DNA of 64,000 nt, taken from the NCBI GenBank assembly GCA_020310875.1, contig CM035406.1, positions 88,047,664-88,111,663 on the forward strand, in the 5' to 3' direction. This DNA is from Ceratopteris richardii (Eukaryota > Streptophyta > Polypodiopsida > Polypodiales > Pteridaceae). The position numbers were made by a program, and so were the translations under genes. Position 1 is the first letter of the stretch. Each line of letters starts with the position of its first letter. This document shows positions 1 to 10,384 of this stretch, in pieces. The notes under the pieces were generated by a model. That model was given only the letters and a program-made list of their open reading frames with translations. It was not told where the DNA came from and ran no database searches.

Positions 1-95
1 CCGACAGTGAATCCAACTCCTGAGAAGTAGGGGTCTTTGATGTTCTTGAATGTTCTGAATGTGATTAGCATTAATTCGAAGATCTTCATGCACAT

Positions 96-3047
96 CTATG
101 CCATCACATCAGGGGTGTTCCGTAGTCGCATGCTCCAGTGACGGATTGTAGAAATCATGTAAGCAACAGTGGGAGGTCCTTGTGGAGGTGCTAGATAGAC
201 ATAATTTAACCACTTTGCACAACCCTTGACGTTCTTTACAACAATGGTAAATTCGGGCCAGGTGCGTCTGCGGAAGACTGGAACATAATAGGGGTTGTAT
301 TTGATAAATAGTGGCATGTTAGTCCAAGTACGAACCATCTCAGGATAGGTCTCAAGAAGACGGATCCTCCAGGTGGGTTGATGAATGGATCCTTTTTTAG
401 CACTCTCAGGGATATCATCGGGGCCAAATTGTGTGGCAAAGGTTGGAGCCTTGCCACATCGTCGTTGAATCTCTGCGTTGTAATCTGCAAGGAGTACACA
501 ATAAGGCACATACTGATCATCGTTGGTGCCTATCCATCTATGGTGAGACATACTTTGGAAATATTATGACTTTATGATAGTGTCTTCCAATTTAGCCATT
601 GATTGGATTTGGACTTCTACTCGATCTTCATCGGTCTTGGCTGTCTTTTCGAGTGTTTGAAGCCATTCAAGTACTTCGACTTCCAAGGTGTCCATTCCTT
701 CTGAGGTTTGCTGGCCTCCTGGCATCGGCATAGGAACATATGGTTCCTCATACGACTCATCCACCTCAATGGGTACCAATTCATCTGGCTCTGGTTCTAT
801 AACTGGAGAGGGTTGTCTTTCATATTCCAGTAACTTCTTCTGCAATTCTGCCACCTGCTCCGTTAATGCCTTTACCTCCTCTGAAGTCGAGGTTGACTGT
901 ATGACCTTCGGTTGTTCTTCTTGTTCCCTAATCTGGCGGCGCAGTGCGTCTCGTTCCCGTTCCAAATCATCATGGGCTTCCAACAGATCACCATAGCTTT
1001 CTAGGATTGTCTTCATTGTATCTGAGGGAACTGCTTTGAACTGCTCTGGGTCGATCTCGTGGGGGGAGCCTTCCATTGCGGCTTCGAGGTTTTCTTTGTT
1101 TTTCTTCTGCAGAGCTTGTTTTCTTCAAGGGTGGTAGCCATGTGTTTTCTGAGTAGAGTCAAATTACGCAAGACTCAAAGATTATCTGTTTCGTAGACTT
1201 CCAGTAAAGCTTCGAGTTGTTTGACGCCTGGCAACTGTGATGGTTGGGGTGCCTCCAGGAGGGTTTGATGGGCTTGCTCGAGTGTGGTATAGCGTTGATT
1301 GAGGTCAGCCCTTTCATCTTCTATGGTTATAAGTCGTCTTTGTAGTTGTTGGTGATTCGTAGTCAGTTGACTATGACGGTCTTCGAGAGCCTGATACTCA
1401 CTCTGAAGTTGATACACACACTGATGTAACATTGAAAACATATTATTTACATTAAAGAATGCAGGGAAAGGGGAAGATGCAGGGGGAATGGGAAAGGGAA
1501 AGGGAGTTGTGAATGAGGTTGAAACAAGTGGTGAGGTGGGTGGAGGGGGTATGGGAGATTGAGGCTGCGTGGGGGGAGGGAGCGGTGCTGTGGCTGGTGA
1601 TGTTTCCATGGTGTCAACTGTGTGGGTGACCATGTAGATGGGGACAGTGGGTGGGGTGGATGTGATGTTTGGGAAGAGTGTTGTGAAAGTGGGCATGGTA
1701 ACTCCTCCGAATTGGATGCCGGGAGAGAGAGGAATTCCCATGACATATATGGTAATGGTAGAAATAGGGGTGGTAGTGTCAAGTCGTGAGGTGAGTTGTG
1801 TAGTGAGAGGTGAGGTGTGTGGTGAGAGTGGTTCCGCCTGATATTCTTCTGTTTGTGTGTTATCTCCTGGTTCTGATACATTGATGTGAATTTGCTTGCC
1901 GGATTGCATGGGGCGGGTGGGCACTCGTTTCTCAAATCGTTGAATATAAGCCATGGCTGCATGAACGGCTTCATCTAAGCCTACTGCGTCTGCGTGCAGG
2001 TTCATTGATTCAATAAACATGTCATCCACACCTTCCTCGGCTAACATTTGGCTCATGAGCACCTTTCCAGTTTCGAGTGACAGTTTGTGTTGCTCTTGAA
2101 CTCGCTTCATGGTTTCATACAATCTTTTTATTTGGGCCGAGTAGGCTGGGGCACTTGCTAGTTCTGAAAGTTCGTCATATTCTTGATCATACTCCTCGTT
2201 TGCTTCTTCTTCTTTTGTCTCTTGTTCATCCTCTTCTACTTCTACTACTTCCGGTTGGGTCGGAGCTGAAGTCGTAGTAGTGGGTTGTGGTCCTTGGGTC
2301 TGCTCTGCGTCTGTCTCCAGGTTAGACTCATTGATCATGCGGGCAATTTCTTCATCTGTCAAATTGTCTAGGGTGTAACCTTGTGGGAACTCCAAGTCCG
2401 ATGGAATCGAAGGGAACACCACATTGGGTCCTTCTGCACTTGGTCTGGGTAGGCGAATGGTAAATGGTCGGACACATCGCGTTTGTGGAGGGGTCACCTC
2501 TGGGGTGGTGGTGGCTCCCCTTGCTTGGGCACATGGTAATTGAACTCCCCCTCTCATCTTCTTCGATGGAGGACCCGCCGTTGACAACCGTCTTTGGAAT
2601 TCTTGGGCCCTGGACCATAATAGTGCTCTTTGAATGGGCACGTCGTACGCTAAGCATCTGTAAATTATTTTTGTCAGAGCACAACATCCATGAAGCACAT
2701 TCTTTTGTTTCTTATTCCATCGTTGATGGGCTAGGTGGATTTGGTGGTATATTGATGGTGAGATTCTCTGTCTCTGCCAAGTACAAGTTGAACCAGATCT
2801 TTTTTGGTGGCATTGTGAAGTGTTCTTGGGCAGGGAAAGCGAAGTGTTGCATGATGGTTTGTAGGTGGAGAGTGATGGTTGGTGTCATTGCTACCATGTC
2901 CTTCAATTTGTTGAGATCCTTGTGCTTCATCCTGCCTAGAATCATGGTTTCTTTTTCCGTAGGAATATGCATACCTTGCATGTTCAATGCTTCTCGTACT
3001 AGGTTGAGGTCAGTTTGAATCTTTTGAGCTCGTGGCCTGGTGTCCAT
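96..3047 (-). pseudogene. Z terminal gene, downstream part (coiled-coil, proline-rich)
   Basis: Minus-strand coding remains of the gene that follows integrase in this family. Reading 5' to 3' on the minus strand there is the end of an N-terminal globular region (FAFPAQ and CCALTKIIY motifs, also in A as FAFPAQ and CCALTRIIY), then a long Pro/Thr/Ser-rich stretch, then charged coiled-coil heptads, then a C-terminal globular region containing LKYNP-like and WLNY motifs. The same order is seen in A (10385-13995) and Y (52075-55374). I do not recognise the family. No signal peptide or membrane segment is evident, so an envelope role has no support. The gene is a fossil, split by element A and broken elsewhere. 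Confidence 0.72.
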
Positions 3048-3051
3048 GAGG

Positions 3052-3056
3052 GTAGC
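3052..3056. repeat. Target-site duplication of element A, left copy (GTAGC)
   Basis: GTAGC directly borders the 3' LTR of element A and is matched exactly by GTAGC at 38064-38068 beyond the 5' LTR. Five base pairs is the usual size for Gypsy integrases. The match shows that the two LTRs belong to one insertion and that 3057-38063 is one element with later guests. Confidence 0.92.
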
Positions 3057-3706
3057 TGTTGCTCTAGCACAATGGTGAGAACCACGTTAAGAAGCTTCAC
3101 CTCCTTAATTGTCAATCCGCGAAAGAGATAGGAGTGATATGAAGATCGTGAATGTGAGATGAAGTGAGAGTGAAGGTGAGAAGCATAGAAATGCACACAC
3201 ACATACACACACACTACGAAGAGACAAGCAAGACACAATGGAAGGTGGGAAATCAGCTCTATTACTCAAGAACACTATTACAAGCTCAAAAGAACTCTAA
3301 GCTCACACTAGCCAACACTAACCAACCTCAAAAATGAGCTCTCTAGCTCTTTTTATAGTTTCTAGACTAGTTTTGACCGGTTTCACATCTAGTGACCGGC
3401 ATAGTTAAAAATTAGGTCCTAGATGCTATTTGGAAGGGTAAACGGTATCTAAAAATAACGAAAATTGGTACGCGCATTCTACCTAAGCTCCTCAAGCTCG
3501 AGGACTCCTCGGCTTGCACAAAATGGAGCTATGGATTACCAAATGGGGTTTTCTATGTTACATATGTTACAATTAGTGATAAAAATCACTGTTGAATGTT
3601 TTGAAAAGTGATAAAAAACATATTTGTTTGAGAAATTGATCCGACTGGCTCCCTGCTCCGTCGTTACATGCTTCCGCGTCGTCTGTGCCTCTGGCTGCTT
3701 CCAACA
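3057..3706 (-). repeat. 3' LTR of element A (650 bp)
   Basis: On the minus strand it begins TGTTGGAAGC and ends in CA. It matches 37414-38063 over its full 650 bp with about 8 differences by eye. It contains a minus-strand TATAAAA at 3351-3357, a perfect 6-bp inverted repeat with a 4-nt loop at 3575-3590 (AGTGAT and ATCACT arms) and a CA-rich microsatellite near 3193-3216. Confidence 0.95.
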
Positions 3707-3720
3707 CCCCCCTTCCTCTC
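3707..3720 (-). promoter_or_regulatory. Polypurine tract of element A
   Basis: Read on the minus strand this is GAGAGGAAGGGGGG, placed directly against the start of the 3' LTR. This is where plus-strand DNA synthesis is primed in LTR retrotransposons. Position and composition both fit. Confidence 0.85.
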
Positions 3721-4145
3721 GCTTCTGTCGTCCCTGATAGAACCTTGTTGTGAGGTCTGCCGGATATAGTTCTGTAGGAGGTCTTGAGCGAGGGTGTGCT
3801 CGGAGATACGAATGCCTCGGGCCAGATCTGCCTCGAGTTTCCCCCAGTTGATTGGTTGCGGTTCTTCCGGTGGCGGGAGCTGATAGTGTGTGGAATAGAC
3901 CATTCGTTCACAGGCAAATAATTGTAATAAATGTGTAGGCCTGCTTATGAATACCTCTGAATGGTATTCCCAGAAGCCGGTTGTGAACATCTCTTTGAAC
4001 GTCTGCTTGTAGCACGCCGGTAGGTACTTTATTCTGCAGTGCCAGGCATAACACACCCGTAGCGATGGCGTTGTACTCATATCATATACCAGGTCGAAAT
4101 TGCCATGCTCAAAGCCCGGGGTGTTGATATGGGGTGCCTTGACGC
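3721..4145 (-). pseudogene. A terminal gene, C-terminal end
   Basis: Minus-strand coding sequence resembling the end of the terminal gene in element Y (TTGFWEYHSEVF here, FTGFFEIDSEIF in Y near 55.05 kb). It is separated from the rest of the gene (10385-13995) by the gag-only LTR element at 4146-10384. The last part is basic and Gln/Arg-rich and runs up to the polypurine tract. Function unknown; see the entry for 10385-13995. Confidence 0.7.
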
Positions 4146-4510
4146 TGTCGGGATGAAATCCCGCAGGGAGTGTGCATGATTTTATTCAAAAGTTCATTGT
4201 TTTATGAGTTTTCGTGTGATGTTTTGATTGAAGAGGGTATATTTTGTGCATGATTTGATTGGTTTGATTGCCTGTGAGATAAGAAACCATGTTAGAGATG
4301 TGCGTTAGAACCGTGCGTGTAAATAACTGACGTTAGACCCATGAAAACTTTAGGTTTGTCCCTTGAAACTGACTGGAAACACGAGTTTATCCCATGAAAA
4401 ATGAACTTGAACCCTTGGAAACCCTTGGAATTTAGGCCGAAATTGTAAATAAACCGTTAAATTGACGAGCTTGAGATAATTGTGAGCAAACCCCTAAATT
4501 TCCCAATCAA

Positions 4511-4561
4511 AAACCCTAGGTTGGACCCTTGGAAATGGCGGTTTCTGTAGGTCAAACCCTA
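4511..4561 (+). promoter_or_regulatory. Pair of teloboxes in the LTR
   Basis: AAACCCTA occurs exactly at 4511-4518 and 4554-4561, about 140-190 bp upstream of the TATA box, and again in the 3' LTR at 9152-9159 and 9195-9202. Teloboxes are known plant promoter elements bound by telomere-repeat-binding factors. Their role here is inferred from position only. Confidence 0.55.
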
Positions 4562-4695
4562 AAAACCAATTAAATTGTAAATATCCAGTGTGAAACCAAA
4601 ACCATAGTATAGGGGAAAAATTAAAAAGTCCGCCAAAAATAGAAAGTTCATTGAGGAGGTTAGAACGTTCTAGAAGGAAGTCTTAGGGAGGGGCC

Positions 4696-4703
4696 TATAA
4701 ATA
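4696..4703 (+). promoter_or_regulatory. TATA box of the gag-only element LTR
   Basis: TATAAATA within a GC-rich-then-AT context. It is the only strong TATA motif in the expected part of the LTR, and transcription would start about 30 bp downstream. The 3' LTR copy is at 9337-9344. Confidence 0.7.
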
Positions 4704-5982
4704 AGTCCAAACTCATTTGTTTCTTCCCCCATCCTTTGGATTGCCCTTGTGGATCGTCTCCTCCAGGTATGTTGCTATGCTCCTTATCAATTCCTGTTCG
4801 TTCATATTCATCTTCTTGGCTTTACTTTATGGTCATGCACTTAAGAGAGAGGGTGCACACAAGAACATGAATATGCATCTACGTAGAGAGTATTATGGTT
4901 CACGACGATCGCATAGAGAGAGAGTGCAACACACGGTCGCTGCAAAGTTATTGTAGAGAAAGAGAGAAGTTCTCCACTTAGGCTGAGCGCTGCGTGTTCG
5001 AAAAAGGGAAAGCTGACGGCATTGGCGGTAGTAGACGTGCGCAGAGATAGAGAGAACCGTGTTTGCAGGCGGTTAGAAACCTTCATGTGGGTGCTGCAAT
5101 AGTACATGTGTGCACGATAGAGAGAGAAGTGGACGGCCGTCTAGTGATTGAAGATGGGATCATGGGAAGGAAGACATGGTCGCCGCCTGTTGCGAAGCTC
5201 CATCGAGAGAGAAAGATTTGCGCAGACAAACTTGGACGGCTGCCGCTGATGTTTACGACAGAGAAAGATTCTTGTCGACGTGTCGCAGAGAGAAAATTCC
5301 ATAGATTTCGCTGCTGATAAACGCAGAGAGAAGAAAGATTTATGCGCTAGTGTTGGAGATAGAGAGATTATGGGACAGAGCCTGTTCGCACGCATGGATG
5401 GATATCCGAAGAAACGTTGAGAGAGAAAGAAGAGGGCAGAGAAGCTGGTCGGTGCTGCAGAAAACCACGAGGAGAGAGAATAGGCCCGTTAAAGCCGCTG
5501 ACCCTGACGGACAGAGACGGAGATGGTCAGATGCGGCGCTGTAGATTATCACGCTGAGATATCAGGGTCTTGTAAGTGATTTATAGGCTGTGGCGATGGA
5601 CTGAGGTAGATGCGGACGGAGAGCACAGGCGAGGCGCCCAGCGCGCAGACGCCGCTCGCAGGACAGCGGGAACGGCGCACCAGAGCGGGGCCTGATCCAA
5701 CCCCAGGCGCCGGCTTCCCGCCACGACCTCCTTCTTCCCGACACCTGAACCCGACGTGAAGCGAGGCGGTTGCCCGGTGATCCTCATCGCGTCACCTACT
5801 CCTTGAGGAAAGAGACAAGAACCTCGACATCAGACAGAGACTCCAGGTACTAGCACTTCAAGTTATTTGAATTTTGCATTGTTTCGCACACACATTGAAC
5901 AGAAAGGTTGCCTTGTTGTCTGAGCTTGAGCATTCACTATCTGCACTAGTTTAGTCCATATATCTGTGCACAAGAAACTAAA

Positions 5983-7089
5983 ATGAACAAAATGATTGAG
6001 GAACAATTTACGAAATATGAGGAACGAATTAAGGAAATAGAATTTAACACGAATGAATCTATAAAATCAAAGTTTGGTATTGTGATGACCCTAATGCAAA
6101 CTATAAATGCCATATCTGATACTATTCAGCTGATGGGCATAAGCATTAAAGATCTAAAAAATGAAATGGATTCTGAGATTTCTGAATTAAAACATAAAGT
6201 TGACATGTTGACAAACCAAGTTAATGACCTACAAGTATGGAAACGTGATAATGAGCATGAGGTAAAAGTCCAAAGCATATCTGCACAGAAAGAGTCAGTA
6301 GGTCTTCGAAGACCCACGCCTAGAGTGATACCTAGGAAATCAAGTCGGGTTGAGAAGAGACCTATATGTTGCTTTTGGTGCGACCAGTATGGACATATGT
6401 TTTGGGATTGTCTGGCATATGAAAGTGCATGCAAACATAAACTAGTCAGGGAACATAAAGGTAAAATTTGTAAGTTTCAAGATGAATCCCCTTTGCATTT
6501 GAATGTAGGAAAAGGTGGGATGCAAGAATATTTTGAAGAGACCAAAACTAGATCTAAGTCATTCCAAAAGATATGGAAACCAAAAACTCATGAAGATAAT
6601 AGATTAGATGAACAAAAGAGCCTGCTATCTATTGAGAGTCAAGAGAAACCTGTTGCAGAAACCCAAGGTAGAAAAATCAAGGTTGAAAAACAAAACATTG
6701 AGCAGATATTAAGAGAACAAATGGAAATTGATAAAAGAGAATGTGATAGAGAAACTAAAGAGAATTCAAAGAAAGACCAGGATATATATGTGTCATTTGA
6801 TCCACAACTTTTGGCTAATGAAAATCTATTTGACCAAGAGAAAGTTGTGAAATTACAGTCCAAATTAAATCTTGATAAAGAGACTGAACAAGAAAAGAGC
6901 GAAGAAGAAATTCAAGAAGATAGAAAATCTGATAAACAAGTTAACAAAGCGGAAAAACAGTTGATTGATGATATTATCAAGCAAATTGAGGGCAGTGTAA
7001 AGACAACTTCAAAGACTTCTAAGAGTTTGAAGAAGAATAGAAGAAGTAGAAACCTAACGTTTCAAGACATATTTGCAAACCTTGAATGA
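5983..7089 (+). CDS. Zinc-knuckle, coiled-coil protein of the gag-only element
   Basis: Open frame of 368 codons, starting 240 bp after the 5' LTR. The first ~95 residues are predicted to be helical or coiled-coil with regular hydrophobic spacing. A basic, arginine-rich linker is followed by a canonical CX2CX4HX4C zinc knuckle at about residues 129-142, and then a very acidic and lysine-rich tail. No standard retrotransposon gag domain is obvious, so the call rests on the zinc knuckle and its place between two LTRs. The motif KIWKPK near residue 197 resembles the IWVPK repeats of elements A and Z. A captured host gene is an alternative. Presumed role: binding and packaging of the element RNA. 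Confidence 0.7.
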   Translation: MNKMIEEQFTKYEERIKEIEFNTNESIKSKFGIVMTLMQTINAISDTIQLMGISIKDLKNEMDSEISELKHKVDMLTNQVNDLQVWKRDNEHEVKVQSISAQKESVGLRRPTPRVIPRKSSRVEKRPICCFWCDQYGHMFWDCLAYESACKHKLVREHKGKICKFQDESPLHLNVGKGGMQEYFEETKTRSKSFQKIWKPKTHEDNRLDEQKSLLSIESQEKPVAETQGRKIKVEKQNIEQILREQMEIDKRECDRETKENSKKDQDIYVSFDPQLLANENLFDQEKVVKLQSKLNLDKETEQEKSEEEIQEDRKSDKQVNKAEKQLIDDIIKQIEGSVKTTSKTSKSLKKNRRSRNLTFQDIFANLE

Positions 7090-7307
7090 TGATTGAAGTA
7101 GAATCATAATAAAAACGCATTAGAATGATCAGGAGCTATTGAGTGATAAAGATTGATGATAATGCATGATGATGATTGATGAAAATGCATGATAATAATT
7201 GATGAAAACGCATGATTGATGGTGATGATCGATGATGAAAATGATGATGATTGATGATTTATAATGATTGATTATGATGATTGTTGATGATGATTATGAT
7301 GATGATT

Positions 7308-7516
7308 CTGGAGGATACTGATGATGCTGGAGGATACTGATGATTCTGGAGGATACTGATGACACTGGAGGATACTGATGATGCTGGAGGATACTGATGA
7401 TTCTGGAGGATACTGATGATGCTGGAGGATACTGATGATTCTGGAGGATACTGATGATGCTGGAGGATACTGATGATTCTGGAGGATACTGATGACATTG
7501 GAGGGAACTGATGACA
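7308..7516 (+). repeat. 19-bp tandem array
   Basis: About eleven head-to-tail units of CTGGAGGATACTGATGATG. Ten are near exact, differing mainly in the last three bases (ATG, ATT or ACA), and one is degenerate. The period is not a multiple of three, so all frames on the minus strand stay open across it; these are not genes. Confidence 0.93.
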
Positions 7517-7985
7517 CTGAGGCTGATGCTGATGAAGAATGATAGACCATGAAGATAAAGAAAAGCTGGATCAAAATGAAGAAAAATGACCAGGTGAAAC
7601 GTTTCTGATTTGAGATTTGTCTTCTTTCTAATAGAGCATATGCATTGCATTGATGTGTGTGATTAAGATATGTATGAGTTTATGAAAATCATGTAGAATG
7701 AAGATAACAAAGATCTATTATGGGTTTGCATGAAGCATGAATGACTAGGAAATTATATGAGTGAGATCAGTTAGCAGACTAGAGACTTTTGGGAGTGAAA
7801 GCTTGGGGATGTGATGGCATGCTTAGACCGAGTGCATGTATATACTGATTGATTTGAACACTTAGTGAGTGGGAAACTTTGGATCCTAGTATTTATTTCC
7901 TATGAGATCTTACCTCCATATGGATCATGATTTATAAAGAAACATTCATACTCATGCCAGCTTATATGTGCGTGTATGTTGTTGG

Positions 7986-8290
7986 TGCGCTACGATGGGC
8001 TAGTAGGCGGGTGGAACCACCTTGGTCGGGTGATCAAGGCCACGAGCCGTAGCTAGTTTTGTCGTAGGCCTGACCTATCTGTTGTCATGCGCCTGTATGG
8101 GTCGATAGGCGGGTGGAGTCACTGTGACCGGGTGGTCGGAGCCACGAGCTGACGTCGATTTCATGCAGGGCTGACGTTGTGTATGTCGTGCGCTATGCCG
8201 GGTCGGCAGACAGGTGGAACAAACTTGGCCGGGTGGACAAGTCCATGAGTCGCACCCGATTTCGACATAGGCCGATTTGTGAAAAATAAA
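7986..8290 (+). repeat. Three imperfect ~101-bp tandem repeats
   Basis: Units start at 7986, 8088 and 8189, each with TGCGC, followed by a GGTGGA segment and then a CGGGTGG segment and ACGAG or ATGAG. The spacing is 102 and 101 bp. The units are clearly diverged from each other. Tandem repeats between the last gene and the 3' LTR are common in plant LTR elements; a function is unknown. Confidence 0.8.
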
Positions 8291-8321
8291 AGATAAAAAG
8301 AAATGCTGAGCTGAGATGAAG

Positions 8322-8366
<45 letters not shown>

Positions 8367-8786
8367 GGAAAAGAAAGAGTCTAATGGAGAGTTTGACAAG
8401 TAGGAGATAAATAGTGGGAATCGAGGTATATTCTACAAACAAAGTTAGTAGAAACATATGTATATGCTAGCACTTAGAAAGAGCAGTTGGATCTGAACCA
8501 GTTGAGCAAACAAAAGATCTAGAAAGCCGACGATTTATTCATGTGATTACTTGTCAGATTGCAGACGCAGAAACATAATATGATGTTTGTGAAGCTTAAA
8601 TCTACCTAATTTTCTAAAATTCATACTAATCTTTATAAATATTGCATGACTGCATGAGATCATGATTCGAGTTTTGAGAAGAAAAAGATAAAAAGTGTAA
8701 AGAAATTTTAAAAGAACCCTGATACTCTTCTGTTGGATCTTGCAGGTTGGCCCATCGGGACGATGTGCAGGTTTAGCGGGGGCGAA

Positions 8787-10384
8787 TGTCGGGATGAAAT
8801 CCCGCAGGGAGTGTGCATGATTTTATTCAAAAGTTCATTGTTTTATGAGTTTTCGTGTGATGTTTTGATTGAAGAGGGTATATTTTGTGCATGATTTGAT
8901 TGGTTTGATTGCCTGTGAGATAAGAAACCATGTTAGAGATGTGCGTTAGAACCGTGCGTGTAAATAACTGACGTTAGACCCATGAAAACTTTAGGTTTGT
9001 CCCTTGAAACTGACTGGAAACACGAGTTTATCCCATGAAAAATGAACTTGAACCCTTGGAAACCCTTGGAATTTAGGCCGAAATTGTAAATAAACCGTTA
9101 AATTGACGAGCTTGAGATAATTGTGAGCAAACCCCTAAATTTCCCAATCAAAAACCCTAGGTTGGACCCTTGGAAATGGCGGTTTCTGTAGGTCAAACCC
9201 TAAAAACCAATTAAATTGTAAATATCCAGTGTGAAACCAAAACCATAGTATAGGGGAAAAATTAAAAAGTCCGCCAAAAATAGAAAGTTCATTGAGGAGG
9301 TTAGAACGTTCTAGAAGGAAGTCTTAGGGAGGGGCCTATAAATAAGTCCAAACTCATTTGTTTCTTCCCCCATCCTTTGGATTGCCCTTGTGGATCGTCT
9401 CCTCCAGGTATGTTGCTATGCTCCTTATCAATTCCTGTTCGTTCATATTCATCTTCTTGGCTTTACTTTATGGTCATGCACTTAAGAGAGAGGGTGCACA
9501 CAAGAACATGAATATGCATCTACGTAGAGAGTATTATGGTTCACGACGATCGCATAGAGAGAGAGTGCAACACACGGTCGCTGCAAAGTTATTGTAGAGA
9601 AAGAGAGAAGTTCTCCACTTAGGCTGAGCGCTGCGTGTTCGAAAAAGGGAAAGCTGACGGCATTGGCGGTAGTAGACGTGCGCAGAGATAGAGAGAACCG
9701 TGTTTGCAGGCGGTTAGAAACCTTCATGTGGGTGCTGCAATAGTACATGTGTGCACGATAGAGAGAGAAGTGGACGGCCGTCTAGTGATTGAAGATGGGA
9801 TCATGGGAAGGAAGACATGGTCGCCGCCTGTTGCGAAGCTCCATCGAGAGAGAAAGATTTGCGCAGACAAACTTGGACGGCTGCCGCTGATGTTTACGAC
9901 AGAGAAAGATTCTTGTCGACGTGTCGCAGAGAGAAAATTCCATAGATTTCGCTGCTGATAAACGCAGAGAGAAGAAAGATTTATGCGCTAGTGTTGGAGA
10001 TAGAGAGATTATGGGACAGAGCCTGTTCGCACGCATGGATGGATATCCGAAGAAACGTTGAGAGAGAAAGAAGAGGGCAGAGAAGCTGGTCGGTGCTGCA
10101 GAAAACCACGAGGAGAGAGAATAGGCCCGTTAAAGCCGCTGACCCTGACGGACAGAGACGGAGATGGTCAGATGCGGCGCTGTAGATTATCACGCTGAGA
10201 TATCAGGGTCTTGTAAGTGATTTATAGGCTGTGGCGATGGACTGAGGTAGATGCGGACGGAGAGCACAGGCGAGGCGCCCAGCGCGCAGACGCCGCTCGC
10301 AGGACAGCGGGAACGGCGCACCAGAGCGGGGCCTGATCCAACCCCAGGCGCCGGCTTCCCGCCACGACCTCCTTCTTCCCGACA
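8787..10384 (+). repeat. 3' LTR of the gag-only element (1598 bp)
   Basis: Same length as 4146-5743, with no difference seen. Followed by ACGC, matching the four bases before the 5' LTR. The minus-strand frame of element A's terminal gene happens to stay open for about 160 bp into this LTR; that extension is not part of the gene. Confidence 0.94.

Larger units (their letters stand above)
1..3056 (-). mobile_element. Gypsy element Z, left block (3' part, runs off window)
   Basis: This is the downstream part of the minus-strand Gypsy-like element Z. It is separated from its upstream part (38064-50120) by the insertion of element A. Both sides of A carry the same 5-bp word GTAGC (3052-3056 and 38064-38068), and Z's terminal gene resumes across the junction, as judged by matching each side to the homologous gene in A. 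Z's 3' LTR lies beyond the left edge. The copy is broken, with roughly ten breaks over the whole visible element. Z is older than A because A sits inside it. Confidence 0.88.
4146..5743 (+). repeat. 5' LTR of the gag-only element (1598 bp)
   Basis: Begins TGTCGGGATG and ends TTCCCGACA, and is identical by eye to 8787-10384. The first ~550 bp (U3) are AT-rich and contain two exact AAACCCTA teloboxes. TATAAATA follows at 4696-4703. The downstream ~800 bp carry GAGAGA tracts every few tens of bases. The last ~180 bp are strongly GC-rich. Short reading frames inside it recur in the other LTR only because the DNA is repeated. Confidence 0.94.
7090..8786 (+). other. Non-coding 3' half of the gag-only element interior
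   Basis: 1.7 kb without a convincing gene. It holds, in order, a degenerate GATGAT-rich stretch (7090-7300), a 19-bp tandem array (7308-7516), an AT-rich spacer, three imperfect ~101-bp repeats (7986-8290), a run of 39 adenines (8322-8360) and a short G-rich polypurine tract (about 8776-8786, GCGGGGGCGAA) directly before the 3' LTR. Confidence 0.75.
4146..10384 (+). mobile_element. Gag-only LTR element (TR-GAG-like), whole, very young
   Basis: 6239-bp element inserted into the terminal gene of element A. It has two 1598-bp LTRs (TGTCGGG...CCCGACA), flanked on both sides by ACGC (4142-4145 and 10385-10388), and a 3.04-kb interior with one open frame (5983-7089) containing a CCHC zinc knuckle. 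There is no protease, RT or integrase. This matches the non-autonomous class known as TR-GAG. I saw no difference between the LTRs, which makes it the youngest insertion in the window. It would need enzymes from another element. A primer site was not recognised after the 5' LTR. Confidence 0.87.

Noticed and set aside
4717-5787. Several short reading frames repeated exactly at 9358-10385
   Set aside because: They lie inside the two LTRs of the gag-only element; identity reflects the LTR repeat, not gene conservation.
7259-7650. Three overlapping minus-strand reading frames with repeats of HQYPP and SSIISILQ
   Set aside because: They are the three frames of a 19-bp tandem repeat without stops; the period explains the openness.
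8161-8457. Minus-strand frames with long phenylalanine runs
   Set aside because: Produced by the 39-base adenine tract; no conserved domain.
10222-10384. Apparent extension of A's terminal gene
   Set aside because: This stretch belongs to the 3' LTR of the inserted gag-only element; the frame is open there by chance.
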